DNA of 64,000 nt from Paulinella micropora (GCA_019918135.1 WBZZ01002412.1:110001-174000); one strand, 5' to 3'; shown: positions 38,641 to 49,918, numbered from the stretch's first letter. Program-made: numbers and translations. The notes: a model not told the origin generated them from the sequence alone.

Positions 38641-41145
38641 GTTCCGTCAAGGCAAGGACAAGATTGAGCAAGAGGAGATAAAGGAAGACAAGGTCTACTC
38701 GATCAGAGTAAGGCTGGAGAATCCTGTTCATGATGGCACAGGCTATGCCCGATTCAGATTCACGACACCGGAGTCTGTTTTTGCGATGTCAGGATGCACC
38801 CTATCATTGGAAGAACTGGAGAATGATCGTGACTTTGACAAAAAGAAACCCAGAGGGTTAATAGTGTGTCACAAGAGGGACAATTGGAAAGGCTCAGTTC
38901 ATTTTGTATCAGAGGAAGTATACGCCTTTCAAGCAGCCACTGAACTATTACCTGATATCTGTTGTAAGGACTGTCTAGACAGTAGAATCTATGAAATCTA
39001 CGATGAGATCCTGTGGAAAGAAAGTGAGAAAGCGGACTCACTTTATGACACACAAGATCTCATGGATTACGAGAAATCCTGGAAGGTTTCAGAGGAGTCA
39101 GCTTTTCCGGATCATGGAGGCTTAGCATATCCTCTAGAAGGGAAATCATTGGAGGACCGGGTGGAAGACCTAGGAGACCAACATCCCGACAGAGCTGCAC
39201 TCGTACAGGAGGATAGGCTGGATATCAGAATCGCTTCTGTGGAGGCCTTCAAGAGACTGACAAAGTCTGATTCGGAATATAAGGAGCTCTTGGAACATAT
39301 GCTCAACCCGTCAGGAAAAACTCTGACAGAAAAGATCAAGAATCAGATGAAATATCTGACGTGGAAGGATGATCTCATCTGGTTCAAGGGCCCAGGAGGA
39401 GCATACTAAAAACAGGAAGAAAAATGGACAATTTGGGTTCCGAAAGATTTGAGATTGCACATTCTGGTGGCAGCTCATCATTGTCCGTTGTCAAGCCATC
39501 CAGGATTTGAACGGATGAAATGGGCGGTTATGCGCAAGTTTTAGTGGCACGGAATGACCAAACAGATCAGGAGGTTCGTGGAAGGATGTGTCCATTGTAA
39601 AAGGGCGAAAACGGTATATCAACCGAACAAGGGACACCTGATGGAGTTCGACCTGTCGGCGGACATCTTTGATGTTATTCATATTGACCATGTGGGACCC
39701 TTACCAGAATCAGTGGATGGATTCAAGTATGTTTTGACGGTTATAGACAGGGCGTCTAACTACGTCATTACTGTTCCAGTCAAAGATGAGACCAAAGAGT
39801 CTACGATCAAGGCGCTCATTGACCATATATTTTCCAGGATAGGAGTACCCAGGAAAATTACATCAGATTGCCACAAAACATTCATCAATTGGCTCTCTGA
39901 GGAACTCTGCAAGTACTATGGATTCAAGTGGAAGTACGTGACTGCTTACAATCCTAGGGCTAATGGGAAGATTGAAAGAGTGCATAGAACACTCAAGGCC
40001 GCGGTCAAGACGTATTGCATGCAGAAGCAGACAGTTTGGCCGGAAGTCATACGATCTTTCACGTTTTCAATGAACAACTTGCCATCGTCATCGTTGGGAG
40101 GCCCGGAGAAGCTTAGCCCGAATCAGTTAGTTCATGGGAGAGTGTTAAACACACCGATGGCGAACTTGAGACCGGGGGATAAGTGGGAGCCACATGAGCT
40201 CATGGGAGTTCGATTGAGGGCTATTGCTGAGGCTAAGGAGTACGTGACAAGAGCTAGGGAACAGGCTAGTAAGAAGCAAGACGAGCAACAGGAGAATAAG
40301 TTCAAACATGCGGAGTTCCAGATTGGGGACACAGTCTTACTGTATGTACCCCACATCCCGGTGGGAATCAGGGACAAGATTTATTGTAAATGGCAAGGAC
40401 CATATCAGATCAAGCAACGCACGGGAGCCTATGACTGTAAGATAGTACCTCTTGGAAAAGGGAGGGAACAGATCGTTCATGTCAGAAGGTTGGTGAAATT
40501 TGCACCTTTTGATCTGACCCCGGCATATGCAGATTCCAGAACGGATATGGGATATTCTGTTGGATTCTGATTTTCGTAAGATTTTCCTTTCGAATATGTT
40601 GGAGCCCCACCTTACGACAAGGTTACTAGAGGAAAGAAATGTAGGAAACCGAAGCCTGAAAAAGAGGCTAATACCGGAAGGAGACCAGGAAGACCCAAGA
40701 AGGCTAATGTTGGAAAGCATCCGAGGGATAAGACTGAAAAGTCAAGTTCCAGAAGAACCCGAAAACGCGGTCGTGTTATTTAGCTATGCATTTTTCTAAG
40801 TAGAAATACCTAAGAAAAATAGCATAAGCTTGTTCAAGGGAGTAATTCTTTTACGGAAACTGTAATGTTATTTCTGTTCTTTGTCACATTGATGATATGC
40901 AGGATTAGATATCCTTTTGCGAGGACAAGTCGTCTCAAATGTACAGTTCAAGTGGATGCTAATTTTATTTGCCCGATAGAGGGAACTGGATCATACCTTG
41001 CTTAGGGATTTATTATCGGGGGGGCTGCGGATTTGGTTTTAGACTGATGTTCTGGCATAAGTGAAATAAGTAGTCGTGATGGGTCGTTTTAATTTTTACT
41101 AATCCTCTTTTCTCACAAGTCGGATTGTTCGGAGAGGGGGGATTG
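38639..41145 (+). mobile_element. Ty3/gypsy fragment, 3' part
   Basis: A 256-codon plus-strand segment (38639-39409) matches the region between RNase H and integrase of the other gypsy element (for example TEKIKNQMKYLTWKDDLIWF versus TKAIKDQMKEMGWRDGLLWY). The integrase follows. A C-terminal tail motif PERIWDILLDSDF also matches PNKIWDIVEQSKF of that element. The gag, protease, RT and RNase H are missing. A purine-rich tract near 41130-41145 precedes a possible 3' LTR. The copy is 5' truncated and has a few breaks; protein divergence shows it belongs to a different subfamily. Confidence 0.8.
39554..40570 (+). CDS. Ty3/gypsy integrase (fragment)
   Basis: 338 codons. The end of the HHCC zinc domain is visible (EGCVHCKRAKT). 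The core has VIHIDHVGPLPESVDGFKYV, with the first Asp, and later the Glu-bearing NPRANGKIERVHRTLKAAVK. The IN C-terminal domain includes IGDTVLLYVPHIPVGIRDKI and QIVHVRRLVKF. It would insert element DNA into the genome. Compared with the integrase of the gypsy element at 30.7-35.5 kb it has clearly diverged but can be aligned end to end. It belongs to a truncated fossil copy. Confidence 0.88.
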   Translation: MTKQIRRFVEGCVHCKRAKTVYQPNKGHLMEFDLSADIFDVIHIDHVGPLPESVDGFKYVLTVIDRASNYVITVPVKDETKESTIKALIDHIFSRIGVPRKITSDCHKTFINWLSEELCKYYGFKWKYVTAYNPRANGKIERVHRTLKAAVKTYCMQKQTVWPEVIRSFTFSMNNLPSSSLGGPEKLSPNQLVHGRVLNTPMANLRPGDKWEPHELMGVRLRAIAEAKEYVTRAREQASKKQDEQQENKFKHAEFQIGDTVLLYVPHIPVGIRDKIYCKWQGPYQIKQRTGAYDCKIVPLGKGREQIVHVRRLVKFAPFDLTPAYADSRTDMGYSVGF

Positions 41146-41420
41146 TTACCGTCCCATCATAACGACTATATTTTTAGACCTGAACACTTTGAAATGCCAC
41201 TATTTAAGGAAACTCATCCGGTTTATCGTTGTTAGTTCTCTGTTTTACTCCGCCCCTTTTTACACGGAAGGTACAGGGAAGAACAGAGGACTCATTAAAG
41301 GCTATATCGTCACAGTTGGTTTGCTTTTTGGTTCTTTTGAATCTAAGCAAAATGGCGGTAGACGGTTGGCAACTGGGATCCCGGCTGAGCCTCCGGTTAA
41401 CAGGCTAGTTTCCCTACACT
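41146..41420 (+). repeat. Possible 3' LTR of the gypsy fragment
   Basis: The purine tract gagagggggga is followed directly by TGTTACCGTCCC, a typical LTR start, and the stretch ends near CCCTACA. There is no second copy in the window to confirm the boundaries. Confidence 0.4.
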
Positions 41421-41460
41421 GACCTTAAAATTGTCTATCGAACTGAACCAAACACTGGCT

Positions 41461-41795
41461 GGGCTCAATCGCTTGAATTTGAAATCATGATCTACCCGCC
41501 TAAACTTGAATAAAGGAAATATTCATTAAAAAAAGTAAACATTAATAGGTAAAACTGAGCAATGATCAGTCCTATAAAGGAACTGACTGCCACCAGGACC
41601 CAATGGACAAATTTGTTAATATAGTATTTAGTCATATCGGCCTATACATGTTTTACATAGTTATTAATAGTTCTGGTACTGGTGGCAGTCAGTTCCTTCT
41701 GGCATAGGGACTGATCATTGCTTTACCTTTTATACTCAGCTGTATTTCCTTTATTTAAGTTTAGGCGGGTAGTTAGTTTAATTTGATTGAGCCGA
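41461..41795. repeat. Imperfect inverted repeat of LTR-like sequence
   Basis: The left arm (about 41461-41600) is an imperfect reverse complement of the right arm (about 41665-41795). Matching blocks include the gatcagtcc / ggactgatc, aactgactgccaccag / ctggtggcagtcagtt and ctacccgcctaaact / agtttaggcgggtag pairs. The right arm lies within the LTR-like repeat at 41605-41951, so the left arm is an inverted, more diverged partial copy of the same LTR. Confidence 0.75.
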
Positions 41796-41951
41796 TGTCT
41801 GCTTCAGTTTCCTTCTGTCTAGATAAAGACCAAGTGTTTGAAGTACAGAATGGGAACCCCTCCCCCGGCAACCTAGTAAAGTTACAACGGGTTATGGAGC
41901 CTTGTTGGTGCTTCGTCTGCGTGGGCTCGGAGCTGGAGCTATGATTCAAGC
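41605..41951 (+). repeat. Copia LTR/leader repeat, copy 1
   Basis: About 347 bp, nearly identical to 43852-44195. It contains TGTTAATATAG close to its left end, as copia LTRs often do, and at its right end the sequence of a gag start (gttatggagcctt, also seen at 12.98 kb). It therefore spans LTR, leader and first gag codons. Confidence 0.75.
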
Positions 41952-43851
41952 TGTGCAAACTGCAATAGGGGGGAGGCAAAGTCTTGGCAGGAAATCGGCG
42001 TGGGGGTGTTCTTCGGCTACCGTGATGATGGCGGCAAAAGTCCAGCAGTGCTAGGCTGGGGAACATTTTCGCTTTGAGACACTGTGATCAGACTCTTAGT
42101 TGCTCGGTTCGAGCATTCGTCAGACTCTTTAGTTGCTTGGGGTTGAGAACCGTGCCAGTGGCGTCGACAAAAGAATTTTGAATGTTGTTTGGCATCTCAC
42201 CGAAGCAAGTGACATGCAAAGTGGTGGTGAGAGAGTGACAGGAGGGACCCAGCCAAAAGTGGGCGCAGTCGCCAAAAGGTGGGCTCAGTCCTCAGAAGTC
42301 CTGCACAACAAAGAACCGGTAGGTTACTCATCAAATGTGGGCGACAAGGAAGAAACGTTGAGTGGTCCTTGTCGTTATGTGTGGCATGTTGGCTACACTA
42401 GCAAGAGGCGTGGCAGCCCCTCATCAAGGGCGACACCTGAGAACACGTAAAATGTTTAAGGACAATAAGGGAGTGCATGCAAGCACAAATGACTTGTTCG
42501 TTTGCCATGTTGGGCAAAAAGTTGTTGACAAATTTACCGGTGGTTCAGGACATTTTGTTTCCAAAAGTTGGCTGGCAGCAGGTGGTGCTGTCTGCTGGTT
42601 TCGGCTCTTTCGTGGACAGTAGTTGATGCTGAGGACAGGTGAGCTGTGGGACAGTTTACGGACCTTATGAGCCTCGTTTTCTACGGTTTTGGGGTAGTGG
42701 TTTGGACATTTAAAGGACTTAGTTGGTCATGGTTGGACTTTGGGAAGTGAAGGAGGAAAATGTTGTTGTTCATGGCCTGAGTTTTAGACGGTGACGTTCA
42801 GTATTATTATTTGCAAAGGTGTTGGCCAGGTGGTATGTATGTTTTAGTGAAGCCTTCGTTTTTGGGCGACGGTTGGACGTTGAGTTTTCCTTGTTGCAGT
42901 CGGATAGTGGCATGGGATGTTAAGCTATGAAGACTGGTTATTAAGCAGGGGAGAGTGTAGAAGATTTGTTCCTTTTCTTTTCTTTGTGCTTCGACGTCGC
43001 TCTTGTGTAGTCTGGGAAGCAGGAGGGTGGCTAGTCGTCGTTTGTTGTAGCAGTGAGGACGTAGGGGGAGACCGTCATAAGACATGGAAATTGTTTTTGT
43101 TTTTTTTGTTCCTTTTGGGACGGGACAGTTGTTGCTCTTTCCTCTCTCTCTCTCTCTCTCTCTGACTTGCTAGCGTAGGGCAAGGACCCTTGGACCCTTT
43201 TTGTATTTCTCAGTTTATTTTTTTTTCTTCTCTCTTACATTATGGGATAAGAAGTTAGGGGGAGATATATGTTTGTGTGAGATCATACTTATATGTCTGG
43301 TTTGGTTTCAACTTGGCTAACTGCGATTGTCGATTGCATTTATGTCGTAGTTGTTGATGTGAACATGGTGTGTGTTATTTCTATGTTTGGTGGAGGAGAC
43401 ATACTCACTATGTGAAGAAGTTTGTTGGTTGTGCTTATGTGTTGCTATATTGCCGAACTCCACTGGAGACATAGGACAGCTCACTTGCTCATTTCGTTAT
43501 ATTTTCTACTAGTTTGTTCGTTGCGCTTGTCAGCATCTCGTCCATTTTCTTGGTTGTGTTCGTGACACTGTTGAACATACATTAAATTGTATTTGACGTT
43601 GACATATACATATATGTATCTTCATAATAATTATTGTGTGTTGGTCATTTTCCGTGCGAATGGTATGGATTGCTCATGTATGCAATATTAACAGTGATGT
43701 TGATGTGCTTATTGCTTAACGTTGTGTTTAAGGTGTTGCTGTTTGAATTGTGACCAGATCTTATTAATTAACTTGTTTGACTGTTGTCTTGCTTTATGAT
43801 ATTTACTATGTTGGTTCATATCGGCCGCTATTCCTGAATAGGGGGAGCAAC
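41952..43851. other. Spacer between the two copia LTR/leader repeats
   Basis: About 1.9 kb with no recognised protein; frames of up to ~105 codons show no motif. The plus strand is G-rich at first, with a CT dinucleotide run at ~43141-43164. It ends with gggggag directly before the second repeat, which looks like a polypurine tract. The whole may be a short non-autonomous LTR element. Confidence 0.45.
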
Positions 43852-44195
43852 GGACAAATTTGTTAATATAGTATTTAGTCATATCGGCCTATACATGTTT
43901 TACATAGTTATTAATAGTTCTGGTACTGGTGGCAGTCAGTTCCTTCTGGCATAGGGACTGATCATTACTTTACCTTTTATACTCAGCTGTATTTCCTTTA
44001 TTTAAGTTTAGGCGGGTAGTTAGTTTAATTTGATTGAGTTGATGTCTGCTTCAGTTTCCTTCTGTCTAGATAAAGACCAAGTGTCTGAAGTACAGAATGG
44101 GAACCCCTCCCCCGGCAACCTAGTAAATACAACGGGTTATGGAGCCTTGGTGGTGCTTCGTCTGCGTGGGCTCGGAGCTGGAGCTATGATTCAAG
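43852..44195 (+). repeat. Copia LTR/leader repeat, copy 2
   Basis: Direct copy of 41605-41951, differing at only about ten positions, so the two separated recently. It is preceded by a G-rich tract and followed by copia gag sequence. Confidence 0.8.
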
Positions 44196-44435
44196 CAAGT
44201 GGCGCTACAGTGCCCATGTTTGCCAGGTAAGTCCTCTGCGTTTGAGAATGGCGTTGGTCATTCTTACAGGTTGTCGAGGGTACGGGGATTTGGAAGCATG
44301 CCTTCCGGAGAAGGTACGACTCTCTTGCATAGTGAAATTGCGATCCTACCTGGCGAATGCATTGCAGGGGCACCCGGCGATGTTGACGATTGGAAGAGCA
44401 GGTAACCACCCGAGAGAGATGTGGGGGAGACTTAG
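44196..44435 (+). pseudogene. Ty1/copia gag fragment
   Basis: The plus strand encodes DLEACLPEKVRLSCIVKLRS, then NALQGHPAMLTI and NHPREMWGRL. This matches the gag of the minus-strand copia at 51.8 kb (ENCLPEKVQLQCQVRIRS, HPREMWLRL). Copia similarity stops near 44435, and a virus-like protein follows in the same open frame. Confidence 0.8.
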
Positions 44436-45179
44436 CGTTGATAAATGTAATAATACTGGAAACTTCCCTACGATTGATTTTACTAAATTGAATGTGTTTG
44501 AAATAGTTGTTCAATATCTGGGTAGTGGTCAAATTACATTCAAAATAGAAAACCCGCGCACTGGACGAATGGAAGTAATTCATGCGATTAAATACGCGAG
44601 CACTGCTACCACTCCATCATTAGATCAGGCGGCGTTTGCGATTTATGCGAAGGCGTATTCATCAAGTCTTGCAACCGTTGTAATGAAAACTGCTAGCATG
44701 TTTTGGCAGTTGAAGGGAATATTGATCTCACTATTGCTATAACTAATTCGTATGATAATGTTAAGAGTATAGGATCAACTGAGAATGCCATATTTACTAT
44801 TAGAAACCGCGCCACATTCAATAACAAAACGAATTACAACATAATATACTTTGAGAATTTATATATCAGCAATTCAGACACTAAAACATGTATCGCGAGA
44901 ACTATTCTTAATACCACATTGGGAGGAACACCTTCTTATTCAAATTACGATACCGCTACATCGTTAGCCGAAGTTGATACGGCAGGAACTACAAGAACGG
45001 ACGGAAGTGTGATATTTACATATGTATTATCTGGTGGTTCATCAATATACATTGATTTGTCTCAATATAACATCAAGATAGGGTCAGGTAAGACATTTAC
45101 TAGTATATCCGCACAAAATACAAGCGGTGGAACTGCAAGTATTTATGCTTCATTAAACTGGATTGAAGATCAGATTTAA
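44436..45179 (+). pseudogene. Virus-like beta-rich structural protein fragment
   Basis: Composition switches here from mixed to AT-rich. The encoded protein is Thr/Ser/Asn/Ile-rich and strand-forming (for example IDLTIAITNSYDNVKSIGS, ITFKIENPRTG, IKIGSGKTFTSISAQNTSGG), like the structural proteins of the tract at 60-64 kb. Function is likely capsid- or fibre-related, but no family can be named. It has about one break and lies between two copia fragments. Confidence 0.5.
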
Positions 45180-45248
45180 ACAAAAAAAATACTTTATTTA
45201 TGCTTATTTATCAACTTTATTTTCTATCTCTATTGAGGTTTTCTTCAA

Positions 45249-45431
45249 TCATTCAAAGTCCTTATCCTTGATTAATTCTTCGGTTAGTTGTGTGTGATTT
45301 GTCTTCAAATATTTGTAAAACTGGTCAATATTGACACCGCAGGGGATTTGTTGTTTATGTTGTTGTTGTCGTCGTAAGTTGATGTTTTTTATCAGAGTGA
45401 ATAGTATATCTAAGTTTTCCACAAATGTCAT
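45249..45431 (-). CDS. Small virus-like ORF of unknown function
   Basis: 60 codons, AT-rich, beginning MTFVENLDILFTLIKNINL and then Gln/His-rich. It lies tail to tail with the preceding beta-rich protein, an arrangement common in compact viral genomes. No domain is recognised, and it may be non-functional. Confidence 0.3.
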   Translation of the reverse strand: MTFVENLDILFTLIKNINLRRQQQHKQQIPCGVNIDQFYKYLKTNHTQLTEELIKDKDFE

Positions 45432-45470
45432 TATATATTTATATTTTCTTTTTTTTAAGCATGATACCCC

Positions 45471-46130
45471 TTGAGAAGAATTGAAACTTCAAAGTTCAAA
45501 GGAACTTCCAAAACTTCACCGCTCGCATTTCTAATGACAATATCAATAGATCTTAAACCTCGTTCGAACCCCATAGCAGAAAGCGAGCATAGGACGGCAG
45601 GGACGCGATCTACTGCTTTGAGAATGGACGCCCAGTTGCCACCTACTTTCTGGCAAGAAATGGAGCAAGCTGAATGGGTTATACGAATGATCTCACCCAT
45701 GACAAAGGGAAAATACAAAGGTCCTTCACCCTATGAGGTTGCACTCAAACGAAAACCACCAACAGGGTTTTTACAACCTATAGGATGCCTGGCATGGGTG
45801 CGAAAGTGGGACCCCAAGAAGGGTCTGTCGATGGCAGTGCCAGGGATATTAGTGGGATACAATTTGTTCAGAAGGTTGTACAGAATCTATTTGAGAGGGG
45901 AGGGGAAAATAGTCGAACAGAGAAATGTGAGATTTGATGCTTTTGTTTGAGGCAATGCTGCAAAGGTGGATGAGAGTTTGTGGGAGGGGGAGTACAGCTA
46001 CGGGTATGAAAAGCAACAGCATGTTGGAACCCCTCACTGGGAATTGGCAACAAATTCGACGCAGGTTGCGGACAAAAACAAAAACGAGACTGAGCTAACA
46101 AAGGATGAGTCGTTGACAGACTCACATACC
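45471..46130 (+). pseudogene. Ty1/copia integrase-region fragment
   Basis: The plus strand encodes PRSNPIAESEHRTAGTRSTA, LPPTFWQEMEQAEWVIRM and YEVALKRKPPTGFLQPIGC, then a region with RNVRFDAFV. These are the end of a copia integrase core and the following domain, and match the minus-strand copy (RSNPVAERDHRTSDVRATG, PFSFWQEIEMAEWAIRL). It lies back to back with that copy. Confidence 0.8.
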
Positions 46131-47422
46131 GTTTGAACTGCATGCTACTAAATACCTCGACGTCGCCTTTATCGGTGAATCGAAACCTTGCTGCCCTGAG
46201 CCTCCTGATCAGCTCATCATGCTGCTCAACCCTCATGCAGAAAACAAGCATGTCCTCTGTTCGCAGCAAAACTATCCAAGGTAGTGACCTCACGTCATAC
46301 ACCATCGCCGGAGGAAAGGATTCGTCAACTCCTTTCAAATAGAACACACATGCGTCTACAGTTACTGCAAATACCCCAGGCTGCGCAAAAAGCTAGATAT
46401 ATGATTGTACCAACGACGCCCAGCCTGTGGCGATCCGTAGAGCGCTTTCATCACCTTCCAAATCATGTTTGGTTTGTCGGCCATCTTGCAGTCGTCCGGC
46501 GGGATTGCGTAGCAAATTTCCTGCATATTAGCATGTGAGTAGGCTTGGCTGAAGTCAACATGCTTAATTAGTGCGTTGAGTGCCACTAACAATGAACAAA
46601 GGGTGAGCAGAAAGATGTGTTGTGCCACGGGAGACGAAGTTTCATACGGACTGAAATGTTGGAACGGGATCATTTGATTCCCGTAAATTACTATTCTCGA
46701 TTTGTACTTATTCCCCAGTCGCCTCATCGACTTTTATGGCATCTACAAATCCTGTTCTTATGGGCTTTACTTTGTCTTTCTCAACGTCTCGCCAAGTCGC
46801 CCACTGCAAACACTTGGCATCGTAAAGCCCCTGTACTTCTTTTTTTGCGTGCCTCAACTACTTGCGGAATTAGACCTAACTGCTTTTCCGGTTTTCTCAA
46901 AACTCGCGTAAATAAACACACGTATTCATATCTCAATCCATCATCCATTCCTTGTTGAGGTGCAAACTGCGTCTCGTCATCCTCAGCTATTGCTAGCTTG
47001 TACGAGTGTGTCGACGCCGTCGTCGGTGTTTTTCTTCTCACTCTTTTTCCTCGCACGATATTGCTTTCATCAATGTTCACCTCAATATCACGAGGTGCTT
47101 TGTTTTTGGCTGGCCTACCCTTTACTTCGACTTTCTCTTCAAAGCGAATACGTCTAGCTGACCGTAGTGATTCTGGCCTCGAAACACCGTGTGCTCGCAC
47201 TAATGGTGTGACCTCAATCTCTGCTCTCTCTAGACCTGGTGGAGGTGGTTGCAGTCGTGCAACCCGTTGTGCTGTTAACGAATCATCGTCAACTACTACA
47301 ATAGTCGACTCTCCCTCAGCTTCCTCAGCTTTTTCAGCACTCACTTGTAGCCAAATATTACGGTCTTCCAGGGAAATTTGTTCAGTTTTTTGAAGGGGTG
47401 AGACAGTGTCTGTCTGTTCCAA
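45868..47422 (-). pseudogene. Copia reverse transcriptase and preceding linker
   Basis: The linker segment (46781-47422) is acidic with a basic patch, typical of the region between copia integrase and RT. The RT region shows HVDFSQAYSHANMQEICYAI, the motif A block of copia RTs, then KALYGSPQAGRRWYNHI, the conserved GLKQSGRxW-like block, then the polymerase motif C neighbourhood. This part is broken and the domain end is missing. Confidence 0.75.
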
Positions 47423-47623
47423 CTGGTTCCCTTTCTCTGCATCTTCATCCCATATTTATGGGTTCACTGACGCCGTGTAGCCACGTACCGAGTGGTTGAA
47501 TCTCACATTACGGTGCTCCTCCACTTTCTGTTTGTGGGGTAGATACACACGATACAGACGTCTGAACAAATTATATCCTACCAACACACCTGGCACAGCT
47601 AACGATTGCCATTTCTTCGCCTC

Positions 47624-48575
47624 TCACAATCTTACCCATGCTAGGCATCCAATGGGGTGAAGAAAGTCTCGTGGTGGTGGTCGTTTCAATGCTAATTCAT
47701 AAGGTGTCTTACCTTTGTAATTGCCGATAGGTATCGGTGAGACGAGTCGAATCGCCCACTCCGCCATTTCTATCTCCTGCCAAAATGAGAAAGGTAAATG
47801 TGCGTCAACCCTCATTCCTGTTGCACGAACATCACTCGTCCTGTGATCTCTCTCTGCCACTGGGTTAGATCTAGGCTCGTCTCTCGATGTGGTTTTGAGG
47901 ATTATACCTTGACTCTTGCAAAAATCTTTCAGGCGGTTGGTGTTAAACTCACCGTCACATCGACTTTGTTTTAAAGTTGCATTGGCTTGCACCATGAAGA
48001 ACGCCACTGCCTTCTGAACAAACGGTAAATACAACTTTTCCTCTCGTAAAGGAGTAAAATGTTTAAACTCAAACTGATCCATGACACTTGCCACATTTCA
48101 GAATGAGTTTGTACCTGTTGCCTTCCAAAGAACGAACTGGCCACGGGCCACGAAAGTCCATATGTATGCATTTCCCTATACCAAATCCCTCGTCTACGTG
48201 TGGGTTCGCCTTGAAAACAGGCAGCCTAGTAATCTTGCTCTGACTACTACCCCCAAATGTAGACACAATCTTTTCTCTCCAATTCTTAACTACGATTGTC
48301 CTGTTGTTATTATTTGCTCATTCGCCAATGACGCGTGCGCCGGCATGTCCCAGCATACGATGTAATTCCATTGCCCCAATCTTCCGCAATGATTGAGCAG
48401 GCCTTATAGAAAAATTAGCCACTGCGTGGTCGTCCCTCACAACGGGATTGTACTTCCTATCAAACGCGAGTGATGAGTCCATGTGTGTGTCCAAACGACA
48501 GAGTTTGTTAGGCATGATCCGTCCTCTGCACACTACATGTTGTGGGTCTATCTGAATGGGTTCTCGCAGCACCAC
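47624..48575 (-). pseudogene. Copia GAG-pre-integrase and integrase
   Basis: The upstream part has AMELHRMLGHAGARVIGE, the His part of the GAG-pre-integrase zinc region, then IHMDFRGPWPVRSLEGNRY with the first catalytic Asp. The downstream part carries ATLKQSRCDGEFNTNRLKDF with the second Asp, then RSNPVAERDHRT with the position of the Glu. The order is that of a DDE integrase. It is in several pieces. Confidence 0.8.
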
Positions 48576-48595
48576 TACCTGTCTCTTCTGACAGA

Positions 48596-49609
48596 TTATG
48601 GTGTATCCGTAGGTGTAACTAGCACGCCGGGTGAGAGCAACGAGTACGGTGTTCTATTGCTTACCAACGCGTCGTCCAAGTGTAAGCTCTTTTCAGTACA
48701 CTCTCCATCTATCACCGGCAATGCTGCATCTGCAATGACATCGACTTTCATCGTATATTCAGTAATTCCGGCTAAATGCACAGTCTTACCCGTGCGTACC
48801 CTACGCATAGGCATTGTGCTATGTACCAACGTCCTATTGCAGCCGGAGTCCATGATCGTAGGCACCGTCGCCTCCGTCCCCACTGTGTAAGCCATTGCTT
48901 GTTGTTTCTCTACGTTTCGATCGTCGTTTCGACCTATAATCATATTAGGGTCGACCATCGTCGCGGTGAATGTCGAATGTACCCGCGACGGCTGAAAATC
49001 AGGTTCGTCTCCTGAACTTCTCGTGTAAGATGCTAATATGGTTGGTGGGGATACAATGCCGTAGTCTGTGAAGCCGTGCAGTCGCCTGTACACATTCCGC
49101 AGATCCCTTGAGTCATATCTGGCGGGTAACTGATATCTCGTTCCCGCCGGGCCACCTAGCACAATTTCATATCGCGTCAGTCGTTGAAATGCGAACAACG
49201 CAAACCCATAGTTGACAGAGCCTATGCCACATGGTGGCAAGAACTGTTGCTGCGTGTGACTAGTGAACTGACTGTTGACGTCAGATGAAGCAAATTTGCA
49301 AAAGTGTTTGTGAGCTTTCCAATCTGCTTTCTGGCATTCTTTATTGCAATATGATGCCCAATTACACCCCAAACACTTCTTCATCGGCCTCATTAATGTT
49401 TGCACTTTATCACACTTTTTGCACGTGTCGGGAGATTCATGCATTGAGCGGCTGGTCAGCAGGGTAAATATCTGGTGGCTGGAAACTCGGGCAGTATCTG
49501 CATTGACCCACCACGTTCTGCCAGTTGGCTGGTAACAAGTTGAAGCCCAGTCGTAGACTCCAATACTCCATCTCCATGATGGTCGCATGCCTAAAGCAAA
49601 AATGAACAT
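48596..49609 (-). CDS. Copia Pol segment: MYND zinc finger and aspartic protease
   Basis: 337 codons. Residues 63-104 form a full MYND finger with the pattern CxxC, CxxC, YCx3C, Hx3C (CKKCDKVQTLMRPMKKCLGC followed by SYCNKECQKADWKAHKHFC). MYND fingers are protein-interaction modules. The segment between has LRNVYRRLHGFTDYGIVSPP. The protease active-site turn IMDSGCNRTLVH is near residue 254, followed by a flap-like TVHLAGITEYTMKVDV and the end domain. The same order, MYND then protease, occurs in the copia element at 14.5-17.4 kb. Confidence 0.8.
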   Translation of the reverse strand: MFIFALGMRPSWRWSIGVYDWASTCYQPTGRTWWVNADTARVSSHQIFTLLTSRSMHESPDTCKKCDKVQTLMRPMKKCLGCNWASYCNKECQKADWKAHKHFCKFASSDVNSQFTSHTQQQFLPPCGIGSVNYGFALFAFQRLTRYEIVLGGPAGTRYQLPARYDSRDLRNVYRRLHGFTDYGIVSPPTILASYTRSSGDEPDFQPSRVHSTFTATMVDPNMIIGRNDDRNVEKQQAMAYTVGTEATVPTIMDSGCNRTLVHSTMPMRRVRTGKTVHLAGITEYTMKVDVIADAALPVIDGECTEKSLHLDDALVSNRTPYSLLSPGVLVTPTDTP

Positions 49610-49918
49610 CGAGGGCCCAAAACCAGGGACAGTCGACGATTATTGGGTGCGATATCGGCCTAGTGGCTAATTTTGACGATCAAGCAAATGTAATGGGAAC
49701 AAAACGTTTAGGCGTGTTGATGGCCTTTCGCTTGTTTCCCCCACCGGGCGCCCTACAGGAGTCGTCTTATGTTCAATTGACACTGATGAATGTGGTGTAG
49801 TAAAATGCGGTAGCCAAGCCATTGAGGGTATCCCTCTTTTTATGTCCTCGCTTGGGTACCATGCTTCCTCGCGTGGAACGATGTAATGAGTCGGTGCTCC
49901 CAGTCTCCATGACGGAGG

